DNA of 64,000 nt from an uncultured Roseicyclus sp. (GTDB taxonomy: Bacteria; Pseudomonadota; Alphaproteobacteria; Rhodobacterales; Rhodobacteraceae): NCBI GenBank assembly GCA_937139335.1, contig CAKZPN010000037.1, positions 1 to 64,000 of the forward strand. Direction: 5' to 3'. A program made the translations under genes and the position numbers. Within the stretch, counting starts at the first letter, position 1, and each line of letters opens with the position of its first letter. The notes beneath the pieces were generated by a model. It did not search any database. It was not told where the DNA came from and saw only the letters and a list, made by a program, of their open reading frames with translations. Positions 8,892 to 16,343 of this stretch are shown piece after piece.

Positions 8892-9485
8892 ATGGGCTAC
8901 ACGCTGATCGGCACCGTGAAGAGCCGCGCGATGCGCGTGCTCTGGACGCTGGAGGAACTGGGCCTCGCCTATGACCACGTCGATGCCGCCCCGCAATCTG
9001 CCGACGTCACCCGCTTCAGCCCCGCCGGCAAGGTGCCGGTGCTGGTGGCCGACGGCGTCCCGATCACCGATTCGGTCGCGATCATGACCTATCTCGCCGA
9101 CCACCACGGCGCGCTGACCTTCCCGGCCGGCACGCTCGACCGCGCGCGGCAGGACAGCCTGACACAGCTCATCCTCGACGAGTTCGACGCACTGCTCTGG
9201 ACCGCCGCCAAGCACAGCTTCGTGCTGCCCGCCGAACATCGCGTGCCCGCGATCAAGGACAGCCTGCAATGGGAATTCGCCCGCAGCCAGGCCAACCTCG
9301 TCAGCCGCATGGCCGAGGACGGGCCGTTCCTGATGGGCGAGACCATGACCATCGCCGACATCCTGCTCGCCCATTGCGGCGGCTGGGCGATCAACGCGAA
9401 ATTCCCGGTGACCGAGCAGCGCCTGCGCGACCACATCGCGATGATGCGCGACCGCCCGGCCTTTCACCGGGCCCTCGGCGCCTAG
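8892..9485 (+). CDS. Glutathione S-transferase family protein
   Basis: This 197-residue protein has a thioredoxin-like N-terminal domain (TVKSRAMRVLWTLEELGL, then FSPAGKVPVLVADG and ITDSVAIMTYLAD) and an all-helical C-terminal domain (ETMTIADILLAHC). VPVL with the cis-Pro and the D-S of TDSVAI are glutathione-binding features of GSTs. The substrate is unknown. It lies 3 nt after holA and probably rides on the same transcript. Confidence 0.9.
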   Translation: MGYTLIGTVKSRAMRVLWTLEELGLAYDHVDAAPQSADVTRFSPAGKVPVLVADGVPITDSVAIMTYLADHHGALTFPAGTLDRARQDSLTQLILDEFDALLWTAAKHSFVLPAEHRVPAIKDSLQWEFARSQANLVSRMAEDGPFLMGETMTIADILLAHCGGWAINAKFPVTEQRLRDHIAMMRDRPAFHRALGA

Positions 9486-9498
9486 GCGTAGCTGGGGA

Positions 9499-10458
9499 TC
9501 AGGCCGAGACCGCCCCGAACCGCTGGCGATAGATGGCGGGGGCCAGACCCGTCAGTTTCCGAAACTGCTTTCGAAAGGCGGCCGGGTCCGAATAGCCGGT
9601 CTCCCACGCGATGCTGTCGACCGACGCGGTGGTTTGCTCCAGCGCCCGCCGGGCCTGTTCGATACGGACATGTTGCAGGTATGCCATCGGGCGATACCCC
9701 GTCGCCGCCGCGAAGTGGCGCAGAAACGTGCGCTCCGTCATCCCCGCGATCACGTGCAGATCCGAGATCGCGATCGCCTCGGCCGACCGGGCATGCAGGT
9801 GGTGCTGCGCCCTCAGAACTGCGTCGTCGCCGTGATCGAACCGCGGGATGAACCGTACGAACGGCAGCTGGCTCGACCGCGGCGGCTCGATCAGGAGAAA
9901 CCGCGCGGTCGCCAGCATCGTTGACGGACCAAGCAGGCGCTCGACCAGCGTCAGGCCAAGATCGGCCCAGGCGAGGATCCCGCCCGCCGTCACGATGTCG
10001 CCGTCGTCCAGCACCATGTGCTCTTCCGCCAGCACGATTTTCGGAAAGCGTTTCGCAAGTTGGCCGGCAAAGGCCCAGTGCGTGGTCGCGCGCCGCCCGT
10101 CCATCAAACCGGTCTCGGCCAGCACGAAGGCCCCTGCGCAGACGGAACACAGCGTGGTGCCTTCCGAATGCCGCTCGCGCATCCACGCGGCGGTGGCCGG
10201 CAGCGACACCATGCGTTCAGGCATCACGATGCTGGGCGGCGCGATGATGTGGCTCAGCCGGTGCCCGCCCGCGTGGCTGTCCCAGACACAGGTCACGCCG
10301 TCCGTGCCCCCCTGCCAGTGGCTGACCCGTATCGTGCTGCCGCCCGCCCATTCGGAGGCGATGCGGAACACGTCCGTCAGCCCGTGGATCGCCGACAACT
10401 GGCAGTCCGGGTAGATCAGCAGGCCGATCTCGGCCACAGGGTCTGCCTTGCGCGTCAT
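9499..10458 (-). CDS. GlxA-family transcription regulator (DJ-1/PfpI + AraC)
   Basis: An N-terminal class I glutamine-amidotransferase-like domain (about residues 5-180) has the elbow-like CSVCAGAFVLAETGLMDG. It is followed by an AraC-type double helix-turn-helix domain (ISDLHVIAGMTERTFLRHF and VDSIAWETGYSDPAAFRKQF). Such GlxA-like proteins are transcription activators, usually of a neighbouring operon. I start at MTRKADP (320 aa), because a pair of 21-bp-spaced direct repeats sits just upstream and would otherwise be inside the reading frame. It diverges from the haloperoxidase-like gene, its most likely target. Confidence 0.9.
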   Translation of the reverse strand: MTRKADPVAEIGLLIYPDCQLSAIHGLTDVFRIASEWAGGSTIRVSHWQGGTDGVTCVWDSHAGGHRLSHIIAPPSIVMPERMVSLPATAAWMRERHSEGTTLCSVCAGAFVLAETGLMDGRRATTHWAFAGQLAKRFPKIVLAEEHMVLDDGDIVTAGGILAWADLGLTLVERLLGPSTMLATARFLLIEPPRSSQLPFVRFIPRFDHGDDAVLRAQHHLHARSAEAIAISDLHVIAGMTERTFLRHFAAATGYRPMAYLQHVRIEQARRALEQTTASVDSIAWETGYSDPAAFRKQFRKLTGLAPAIYRQRFGAVSA

Positions 10459-10492
10459 TGTCTGTTTCGCCTCGGATCTTGTCCGTTTCGCC
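10458..10492. promoter_or_regulatory. Direct-repeat operator, probable GlxA/AraC-type site
   Basis: TTGTCTGTTTCGCC (10458-10471) and TTGTCCGTTTCGCC (10479-10492) match at 13 of 14 bases and start exactly 21 bp apart, two helical turns. That is the usual geometry of AraC-family operators. A weaker third copy, TTGTCCATGTCG, starts at 10522. All lie between the divergent regulator and hydrolase genes. Confidence 0.65.
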
Positions 10493-10550
10493 AATCCTGT
10501 TGATGCCTCCCGGTCCGTAGATTGTCCATGTCGAAACCAGGGAAGACCTC

Positions 10551-11489
10551 ATGCAAATCCATCCGACCCGGCGCGTGGTACTCGCGTCGGCTGCGGCGGC
10601 CGCCGCTCTGGCGAGCTTGCCGAATTTCTCTTCTGCTCAACCCCAAGGAGACATCACAATGGGCGTGATCACCACACGAGACGGGACGAAACTCTTCTAT
10701 AAGGACTGGGGCCCGAGGGACGCGCAGCCGGTCGTGTTCCACCACGGCTGGCCGCTGTCGAGCGATGACTGGGACACCCAGATGCTGTTCTTCCTGTCGC
10801 ACGGCTACCGCGTCATCGCGCATGACCGGCGCGGGCACGGGCGGTCCGACCAGACCGATAGCGGCAACGACATGGACACCTATGCCGCCGATGTGGTGGA
10901 CCTGGCCCGCGAACTGGATCTGCGCAACGCCATCCACATCGGCCATTCCACCGGCGGCGGCGAAGCAGCCCGCTATGCCGCCCGCGCCGAGCCGGGCCGG
11001 GTCGCAAAGCTCATCCTGATCGGCGCGGTGACGCCGGTCATGATCGCCTCCGGCTCCAACCCCGACGGCATCCCTCTCGCGGTGTTCGACGGGTTTCGCG
11101 CATCGCTTGCCGCCAACCGCGCGCAGTTCTTCCTCGATATCGCCAGCGGGCCCTTTTACGGCTTCAACCGCGACGGGGCTGAGGTCAGCCAGGGTCTGAT
11201 CGACAACTGGTGGCGCCAGGGAATGTCGGGGGGTGCCAAGGCGCATTACGACTGCATCGCGGCCTTCTCCGAGACCGATTTCACCGGCGACCTCGAGGCC
11301 CTGAGCATCCCGGTGCTGCTGCTCCACGGCGAAGACGATCAGGTTGTGCCGGTCGAGATCACGGCCCGCAAGGCGGTCGACCTGCTTCAGGACGGAACGT
11401 TGAAGACCTATCCGGGCCTGTCGCACGGTCTGTTCGCCACGCACCCCGATGTGGTGAACCCCGATCTGCTGGACTTCGCCCGCGCGTGA
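10551..11489 (+). CDS. Tat-exported haloperoxidase-like alpha/beta hydrolase
   Basis: This 312-residue protein belongs to the cofactor-free haloperoxidase/esterase branch of the alpha/beta hydrolase fold. The nucleophile Ser is in GHSTGGGEA, the acid in LHGEDDQVV and the His in GLSHGLF; VFHHGWPLSSDDW is typical of the family. An extra N-terminus has a twin-arginine signal-like sequence (TRRVVLAS, Ala-rich core, ending SSAQP), which cytosolic relatives lack. A second ATG at 10659 (MGVITTRDGTKLFYKDWG) matches the usual family start and has its own AAGGAG site 8 nt upstream, so exported and cytosolic forms may both be made. True in vivo substrate is unknown. Confidence 0.88.
   Translation: MQIHPTRRVVLASAAAAAALASLPNFSSAQPQGDITMGVITTRDGTKLFYKDWGPRDAQPVVFHHGWPLSSDDWDTQMLFFLSHGYRVIAHDRRGHGRSDQTDSGNDMDTYAADVVDLARELDLRNAIHIGHSTGGGEAARYAARAEPGRVAKLILIGAVTPVMIASGSNPDGIPLAVFDGFRASLAANRAQFFLDIASGPFYGFNRDGAEVSQGLIDNWWRQGMSGGAKAHYDCIAAFSETDFTGDLEALSIPVLLLHGEDDQVVPVEITARKAVDLLQDGTLKTYPGLSHGLFATHPDVVNPDLLDFARA
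10645..10661 (+). promoter_or_regulatory. Internal ribosome site and alternative start
   Basis: AAGGAG at 10645-10650 is followed after 8 nt by an in-frame ATG (10659), codon 37 of the long form. Initiation here gives a signal-less protein that matches the common N-terminus of the family. Confidence 0.5.
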
Positions 11490-11495
11490 CGGCTG

Positions 11496-11525
11496 GGCGG
11501 GCCGGGCGCATCACCCCGGCCCGCC
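11496..11525. terminator. GC-rich hairpin after the hydrolase gene
   Basis: GGCGGGCCGGG and CCCGGCCCGCC (11496-11506 and 11515-11525) form a perfect 11-bp stem with an 8-nt loop, 6 bp past the stop. No T run follows, so it may be a processing or Rho-assisted end. Confidence 0.4.
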
Positions 11526-11615
11526 AGTCCCGTGCAAGGCGCCCCGGAGGCTTCGGTCGGGAACGTGGGGCCCCGGCCTCGGGGGCTTCCTGCGGACGCG
11601 GCGGCGCAGCCCCGC

Positions 11616-11659
11616 GTGTGCACGGGGTGTGTACGAGATGTGTACGCCCTGTGCGCGCC
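11616..11659. repeat. Four 11-bp tandem near-repeats (TGTGYRCG core)
   Basis: Units GTGTGCACGGG, GTGTGTACGAG, ATGTGTACGCC and CTGTGCGCGCC follow each other with an exact 11-bp period, close to one helical turn. They sit in the gap between the convergent hydrolase and flavoprotein genes. Confidence 0.5.
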
Positions 11660-11661
11660 TC

Positions 11662-12837
11662 TCAGGTCCTCCAGCCCGCCGCATGCCGCCCGGCCCAAAG
11701 CCCGGTCGCGAGGCATCCGGTGATCAGGTAGCCGCCCGTCGGCGCCTCCCAATCCAGCATCTCGCCCGCGACGAAGACCCCCGGCAAAGCCCGCAACATC
11801 AGCCCCTCGTCCACCGCCGCCCGCGTCACTCCGCCAGCGGTCGAAATCGCCTCGTCCATCGGCCGCGGCCCCGCGTGAGAAATCCGCAACCCCTTGATGA
11901 GTCGCGCCAATTCCACCCCCTCCGGCAGCGGCCGCCCGAACTCCTGCAGCAGCGCCCGCTTTACCGGGTCGAGCTTCAGCGCCTTCTCCAGATGCTGCGC
12001 GAGCGTCCGCTTGCCCGGCCGCGCCGCCAGCCGCGCGGCGACCTCCTCGACGCTCAGGTCCGGCAGCAGGTCCACCACCAGCGGCGCACCGTCGCGCACA
12101 TCGGCCGAGACGGCGTAGATGCCGCCGCCCTCGACCCCGCGCGCCGACACCACGAACTCGCCTTTAATCCAGATATCATTGAATTTTTTCAGCGCTACGC
12201 CCTTCACCGGCGCGCCGAAATGGCGCGTCATGTGCGCCGACCAGTCGACCCGGAACCCCATGTTTGCGGGCCTGAACGGCGCCAGTTCGACCCCGCGCCC
12301 TGCCAGCAACCCGGCCCATTCCCCGTCCGACCCGAGCCGCGCCCAGCTTGCCCCGCCCAGCGCCAGAACCACCACCTCCGGCGTCAAGCTTCGCAGCCCC
12401 TCGCGCGTCTCGAATAGCCACGCCGCGCCGTCCCAGCCGACCCAGCGCCAGCCCAGTCGCAACTCCGCCTCCACGCGCCGGAGCCAGGCGCGAAGCAGCG
12501 GGCTCGCCTTCATCGACACAGGAAACACCCGCCCGGAAGAGCCTGTAAACACAGGCTCTCCCAAGGCTTCGGCCCAACCCCTCACTGCCTCGGGCCCCAT
12601 CCCGGCCAGCATCGGCCTTAGCCACTCCGCCGCGCCGCCATAGGCCGAGGCGAACCGCTCGAGGGGTTCGTCCTTGGTCAGGTTCAGCCCCGATTTCCCT
12701 GCCATCAGGAACTTGCGCCCCGCCGATGGCTTGCCCTCGACCACCACGACCGAGCGCCCCGCGCGCGCCAGCGTCTCGGCGGCCATCAGCCCCGCCGGAC
12801 CGGCCCCGATCACCAGCGCGTCGATCGCCTCAGCCAT
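11662..12837 (-). CDS. BaiN/HI0933-like NAD(P)/FAD-dependent oxidoreductase
   Basis: This 391-residue flavoprotein starts with a Rossmann FAD motif (ALVIGAGPAGLMAAE) and has the family block AGRKFLMAGKSGLNLT. The end carries the second FAD-binding segment (PGVFVAGEMLDWEAPTGGY followed by LATGLWAGR). Those are hallmarks of the HI0933/YhiN family (TIGR03862 type), whose substrate is not known. I start at MAEAIDALVIG, since the upstream 17 codons are not conserved-looking. It diverges from the small HNH gene with a 40-bp gap. Confidence 0.9.
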   Translation of the reverse strand: MAEAIDALVIGAGPAGLMAAETLARAGRSVVVVEGKPSAGRKFLMAGKSGLNLTKDEPLERFASAYGGAAEWLRPMLAGMGPEAVRGWAEALGEPVFTGSSGRVFPVSMKASPLLRAWLRRVEAELRLGWRWVGWDGAAWLFETREGLRSLTPEVVVLALGGASWARLGSDGEWAGLLAGRGVELAPFRPANMGFRVDWSAHMTRHFGAPVKGVALKKFNDIWIKGEFVVSARGVEGGGIYAVSADVRDGAPLVVDLLPDLSVEEVAARLAARPGKRTLAQHLEKALKLDPVKRALLQEFGRPLPEGVELARLIKGLRISHAGPRPMDEAISTAGGVTRAAVDEGLMLRALPGVFVAGEMLDWEAPTGGYLITGCLATGLWAGRHAAGWRT

Positions 12838-12877
12838 CCCCTTGCCTCCGCCTGCGGTCGCGCCACAGTTCGACACC

Positions 12878-13183
12878 ATGGACGACACCCCGATCTGCCC
12901 GCTCTGCCTCCGCCCGATCCCTCAGGGCACGAAGCAGAGCCTGCACCACCTGACGCCCAAGCTGCGCGGCGGCAAGGGCGGGCCGACAGTGCTGTTGCAC
13001 CAGATTTGCCACAACGAGATCCACGCGACCCTGTCCGAGGTCGAGCTTGCCCGCAGCTACAACACCGTCGTGGCGCTGCGCGCGCATCCGCGTCTCGCAG
13101 CGTTCCTCGCCTGGGTCGCGAAACGCCCGCCGGATTTCCATTCCAAGACCCCCGGTGCGCGGCGCGGCTGGAAGCGGCGCTAG
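12878..13183 (+). CDS. Stand-alone HNH endonuclease-like protein
   Basis: This is a 101-residue protein with a zinc-ribbon-type start (CPLCLRPIP), HHLTPKLRGGKGG, and a CHNEIHATL end of the HNH motif. That arrangement is the compact HNH nuclease fold (metal-dependent DNA cleavage or nicking). The rest is a short helical tail with a basic C-terminus (GWKRR). No methylase, recombinase or phage gene accompanies it, so a housekeeping rather than restriction role is likely. Its TAG stop overlaps that of the convergent enoyl-CoA hydratase gene. Confidence 0.82.
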   Translation: MDDTPICPLCLRPIPQGTKQSLHHLTPKLRGGKGGPTVLLHQICHNEIHATLSEVELARSYNTVVALRAHPRLAAFLAWVAKRPPDFHSKTPGARRGWKRR

Positions 13184-13803
13184 CCCGCGCACATCTGCTT
13201 GATGCGCCGCAGCACCTCGGTATCGCCTGCCAGCGCGTCGGCGGCGAGGTCGCGCGCCTGGTCCATCAGGTGTTCAGGCAACGTGATGCGGTCGATCAGG
13301 CCGAAGGCCAGCGCCTCGTCCGCGGTCAGCTTCTGGCCGCCCAGAAGCACGAGTTTCGCCCGCGCCGGTCCGACCAGCGCCACGAGGCGGCCGGGGTCCG
13401 ACGGTTGCGGCAGGAAGCCCAATTTGGCCACCGGGTAGAAGAACCGCGCGTGCGGCACCGCGATGCGCAAGTCGCAGGTCAGCGCCATGCCGAAGGCGCC
13501 GCCCGCCAGCGTCCCGTTCAGCGCCGCGATGCTGAGGCAGGGCAGGCCCGCGATGCCGCCCGAGACCTGTTCCCAGAGCGGCGAGGTCGCCAGCCCGGCG
13601 CGCGCCTCGTCGAGGTCGGCGCCGGCAGAAAACACCTTGTCCCCCGCGCCGGTCAGGATCAGCGCCTTGATGTCGGGATCGACGCCCGCCTGCGTCACGA
13701 TATCGGCAAGCTGGCGCAGCATGTCCTCGGTGAGCGAGTTGGCCTTGTCGGGCCGGTTCAGCGTGACGGTCCAGAGCCCGTCCTCGGCGGCGCAGTCGAT
13801 CAT
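13180..13803 (-). CDS. Enoyl-CoA hydratase/isomerase family protein (short)
   Basis: This 207-residue crotonase-fold protein has the oxyanion-hole segments FSAGADLDEA and ALNGTLAGGAFGMALTCDLRIA, followed by ARFFYPVAKLGFLPQPSDPGRL. Typical family members have about 260 residues; this one lacks most of the C-terminal helical domain. The usual catalytic Glu is not obvious. It shares a 4-nt overlap with the SDR gene upstream (ATGA), so the two act in one small operon, probably on an acyl-CoA. The exact reaction cannot be assigned. Confidence 0.85.
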   Translation of the reverse strand: MIDCAAEDGLWTVTLNRPDKANSLTEDMLRQLADIVTQAGVDPDIKALILTGAGDKVFSAGADLDEARAGLATSPLWEQVSGGIAGLPCLSIAALNGTLAGGAFGMALTCDLRIAVPHARFFYPVAKLGFLPQPSDPGRLVALVGPARAKLVLLGGQKLTADEALAFGLIDRITLPEHLMDQARDLAADALAGDTEVLRRIKQMCAG

Positions 13804-14558
13804 CCGCCGACCCCCACGGCGGCGCGCACGGCCGGATCGCGGAGCGAGACGTCGTCGCCGAGCCAGCGGTCGGCTTCGGGCCCGCACATCCAGACCAGCG
13901 CCTTCGCCGGCCATTCGGGCGGGATATGGTCGGTCCAGTCGAGCTGGCTCACCGCGTTCACGCCCGAGGCCTTGATCTCGCGCTGCATGTCGGTGGCCAC
14001 GGTGCCCGGCGACAGGCCGAGCGCCCGGATGCCCTTGTCGCCCATCTCCCTGTGCAGGCAGGCGGTGAGCATCTTGGCCCCCGCCTTGGAGGAGCAATAG
14101 GCGCTCCAGCCTTCCAGCGCATTCACGGCGGCGCCGGAACTGACGGTGATGATCGTGCCGCCGCCGCTGTCGAGGATCAGCGGGATCGCGGCGTGGACCC
14201 CGTGGAAGACGCCCTTGAGGTTGATGTCGATGGCCTGCCCCCATGCCTCCGGGTCGGCGGCGGCGATCGCGGCGATGGGGTCGATCACGCCGGCATTGTT
14301 CACCAGCACGTCGAGCCGCCCGAAGGTCTTGACCGCGGCGGCAAGCGCCGTCTCGACCTCCCAGTAGCGGGTCACGTCGCAGGGCACGGCGAGTGCCGCC
14401 GCCCCGATCTCGCCCGCCAGCGAGGCGATCGCCTCGCGATCGCGCGCCATCAGGACCACGTTGGCGCCCGCGTCGGCAAAACTCCGCGCAGCGGCGGCGC
14501 CGATGCCGCGACTCGCCCCGGTGATCGCGACGGTTTTTCCGGTCATGTCGACTGTCAT
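13800..14558 (-). CDS. SDR-family oxidoreductase
   Basis: This is a classical short-chain dehydrogenase of 252 residues. It has the NAD(P) motif TGASRGIGAAAA, NNAG, a catalytic Ser (TVSSGAAV), and YxxxK (YCSSKAGAK). The C-terminal substrate loop is unusual (RDPAVRAAVGVGG end). It is translationally coupled to the enoyl-CoA hydratase-like gene, suggesting a hydroxyacyl- or ketoacyl-type substrate. It diverges from the DUF2125 gene with a 168-bp gap. Confidence 0.9.
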   Translation of the reverse strand: MTVDMTGKTVAITGASRGIGAAAARSFADAGANVVLMARDREAIASLAGEIGAAALAVPCDVTRYWEVETALAAAVKTFGRLDVLVNNAGVIDPIAAIAAADPEAWGQAIDINLKGVFHGVHAAIPLILDSGGGTIITVSSGAAVNALEGWSAYCSSKAGAKMLTACLHREMGDKGIRALGLSPGTVATDMQREIKASGVNAVSQLDWTDHIPPEWPAKALVWMCGPEADRWLGDDVSLRDPAVRAAVGVGG

Positions 14559-14726
14559 CGGTGGGGTCCCCCTCCGTTAAATATGGTTGCGACAGTGCTA
14601 GCGCCCCTTGCCCTGCACGGCCAGACCCCAGCGACCACAAGGTTCCGGTATCCGCACTTGACCCGGCACCGTCGGCCCGCGATCCTCCGCGCGACATGCG
14701 CCCCCTTTAAGCATCGGATGGACATC

Positions 14727-16223
14727 ATGCCCAAACCCAAAGCCCTTTCATTTTCCCTTTCCGCCTTCGCCCTTTGCCTCGCGAGCCCCGCCCTTGCGGT
14801 GACCGCAGACGACCTCTGGGCCGAATGGCAGGCCCAGTCGACCGCCATGAACCAGACCCTGGCCGCAGAATCGGTGGTGTCCGGCGATGGCAACCTGACG
14901 CTGACCGGATTCACCTCGACCTATACCGATGGCGAGGTCACGACCGTCGCCCGGCTGGACGAGATCGTGCTGACCGAGAATGCCGATGGGACCGTCACCA
15001 TCGACGTATCCGATGTCTACGCGATTACCGTCACCTTCGTGCCCGACCCGGGCACCCCGCCGGTGAACCTCGGCTTCAACATCGTCGCCCCCGACCTCAT
15101 CGTGACGGCCAGCGGCGAGGTGGGCGCGCGGGTCTATGACTACACCGCGTCGCGCATCACCCTGGAAGATGGCCCGATCAGCGGCGGCGACGGCCCGCCG
15201 CCCACCATCGACATGACCATCGGAATCGAGGATTTCGCCGCCACCTACGAGATCGACGGCACCAACCCCGAAAACTTCGCCTATTCCAGTTCGTCCTCGT
15301 TCAGCGGCATCGCCGGTGTGATCGACGTGCTGCCCCCGCCGGACGAAGTCGGGCGGCTGAAACTCGCGTTCTCCATCGGCGCGACCACGGCCAGCGGGTC
15401 GGGGCAGCTGGGCAACCTCGCCGAACTGGCGGAAAACCCCGACACGATCCCCGCCGGTTTCGACGTGACCGGGGACGTCACCTATGCCAGCTCCAGCCTC
15501 GACCTCACGTTCGAGCACCCGACCGACGCCTTCAACCTCTTCGTGTCGAACCGCGGTGGCAGCCTCGGCGCCACCGTCTCGGAGACCCTGATCGATTACC
15601 GCATCACTTCGACCGAAAGCTCGAGCCACTTCGCCAGCGGCGATCTGCCGGTGCCGGTCGAATTCTCCGTCGGCAGCGCCGAGATCGCCTTGAGCGTTCC
15701 CTTGGCCGCCAGCCCCGAAGAGCAGCCCGTCGCGGCCCGGCTCGCCTATCAGGACGTCGTCGTCAGCCCGCAGGTCTGGGCGCTTGCCGATCCGCAGGGG
15801 GCATTCCCGCGCGATCCGATCACCGTGATCGCCGACCTGACCGGCGCGGTTCAGGTAACGACCAACCTTCTCGGGTCCGATCCGTCCACGATGACCGCGC
15901 CTCCGGGCGAATTGCGCAACCTGACCCTGAACGAGCTGCGCATCACCGCCGGTGGCGCGACGCTGACCGGCTCGGGCAGCGCCGAGTTCGCACCGGGCCC
16001 GGTGCCGCAGCCGGTGGGCTCGGTCGACCTGCAACTGTCCGGCGGCAACGCGCTGCTCGACACCTTGCAGGGCGCGGGCATCGTCCCGATCGAGCAACTG
16101 GCGATGGTGCGCGGCATGCTCGGTGCCTTCGCGCGGCCGGGCGCGACGCCCGACACGCTGGAAAGCACGATCGAGTTCACCGAGGGCGGCGGCATCACCG
16201 CGAACGGCGTTCCGCTGCAATAA
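14727..16223 (+). CDS. Periplasmic DUF2125-type protein
   Basis: This 498-residue protein has a clear signal peptide (LSAFALCLASPALA, cut before VTADD). The mature part is a long series of beta-rich segments with repeated 'GxFxxx / DLTFEHP' themes and ends in GGITANGVPLQ, typical of DUF2125 proteins of alphaproteobacteria. Function is unknown; a periplasmic or outer-membrane-associated role is inferred from the signal and fold type. Two closely spaced in-frame ATGs (14718 and 14727) are possible starts; I take the second because GGATGG precedes it. A strong terminator follows. Confidence 0.8.
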   Translation: MPKPKALSFSLSAFALCLASPALAVTADDLWAEWQAQSTAMNQTLAAESVVSGDGNLTLTGFTSTYTDGEVTTVARLDEIVLTENADGTVTIDVSDVYAITVTFVPDPGTPPVNLGFNIVAPDLIVTASGEVGARVYDYTASRITLEDGPISGGDGPPPTIDMTIGIEDFAATYEIDGTNPENFAYSSSSSFSGIAGVIDVLPPPDEVGRLKLAFSIGATTASGSGQLGNLAELAENPDTIPAGFDVTGDVTYASSSLDLTFEHPTDAFNLFVSNRGGSLGATVSETLIDYRITSTESSSHFASGDLPVPVEFSVGSAEIALSVPLAASPEEQPVAARLAYQDVVVSPQVWALADPQGAFPRDPITVIADLTGAVQVTTNLLGSDPSTMTAPPGELRNLTLNELRITAGGATLTGSGSAEFAPGPVPQPVGSVDLQLSGGNALLDTLQGAGIVPIEQLAMVRGMLGAFARPGATPDTLESTIEFTEGGGITANGVPLQ

Positions 16224-16240
16224 CTGCCCTCGCAGTCCTG

Positions 16241-16278
16241 ACCCCGCCCGCCTCACCAGGTCGGGCGGGGTTTTCTTT
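16241..16278 (+). terminator. Rho-independent terminator after DUF2125 gene
   Basis: A perfect 10-bp stem ACCCCGCCCG / CGGGCGGGGT (16241-16250 with 16262-16271) is followed by TTTTCTTT. Confidence 0.85.
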
Positions 16279-16343
16279 GTCTTGCGGCAGGCCGCCCTCG
16301 GCACTAGGTCGGACGACAGCCCTTGCAGCAGGATCCACCGCGC

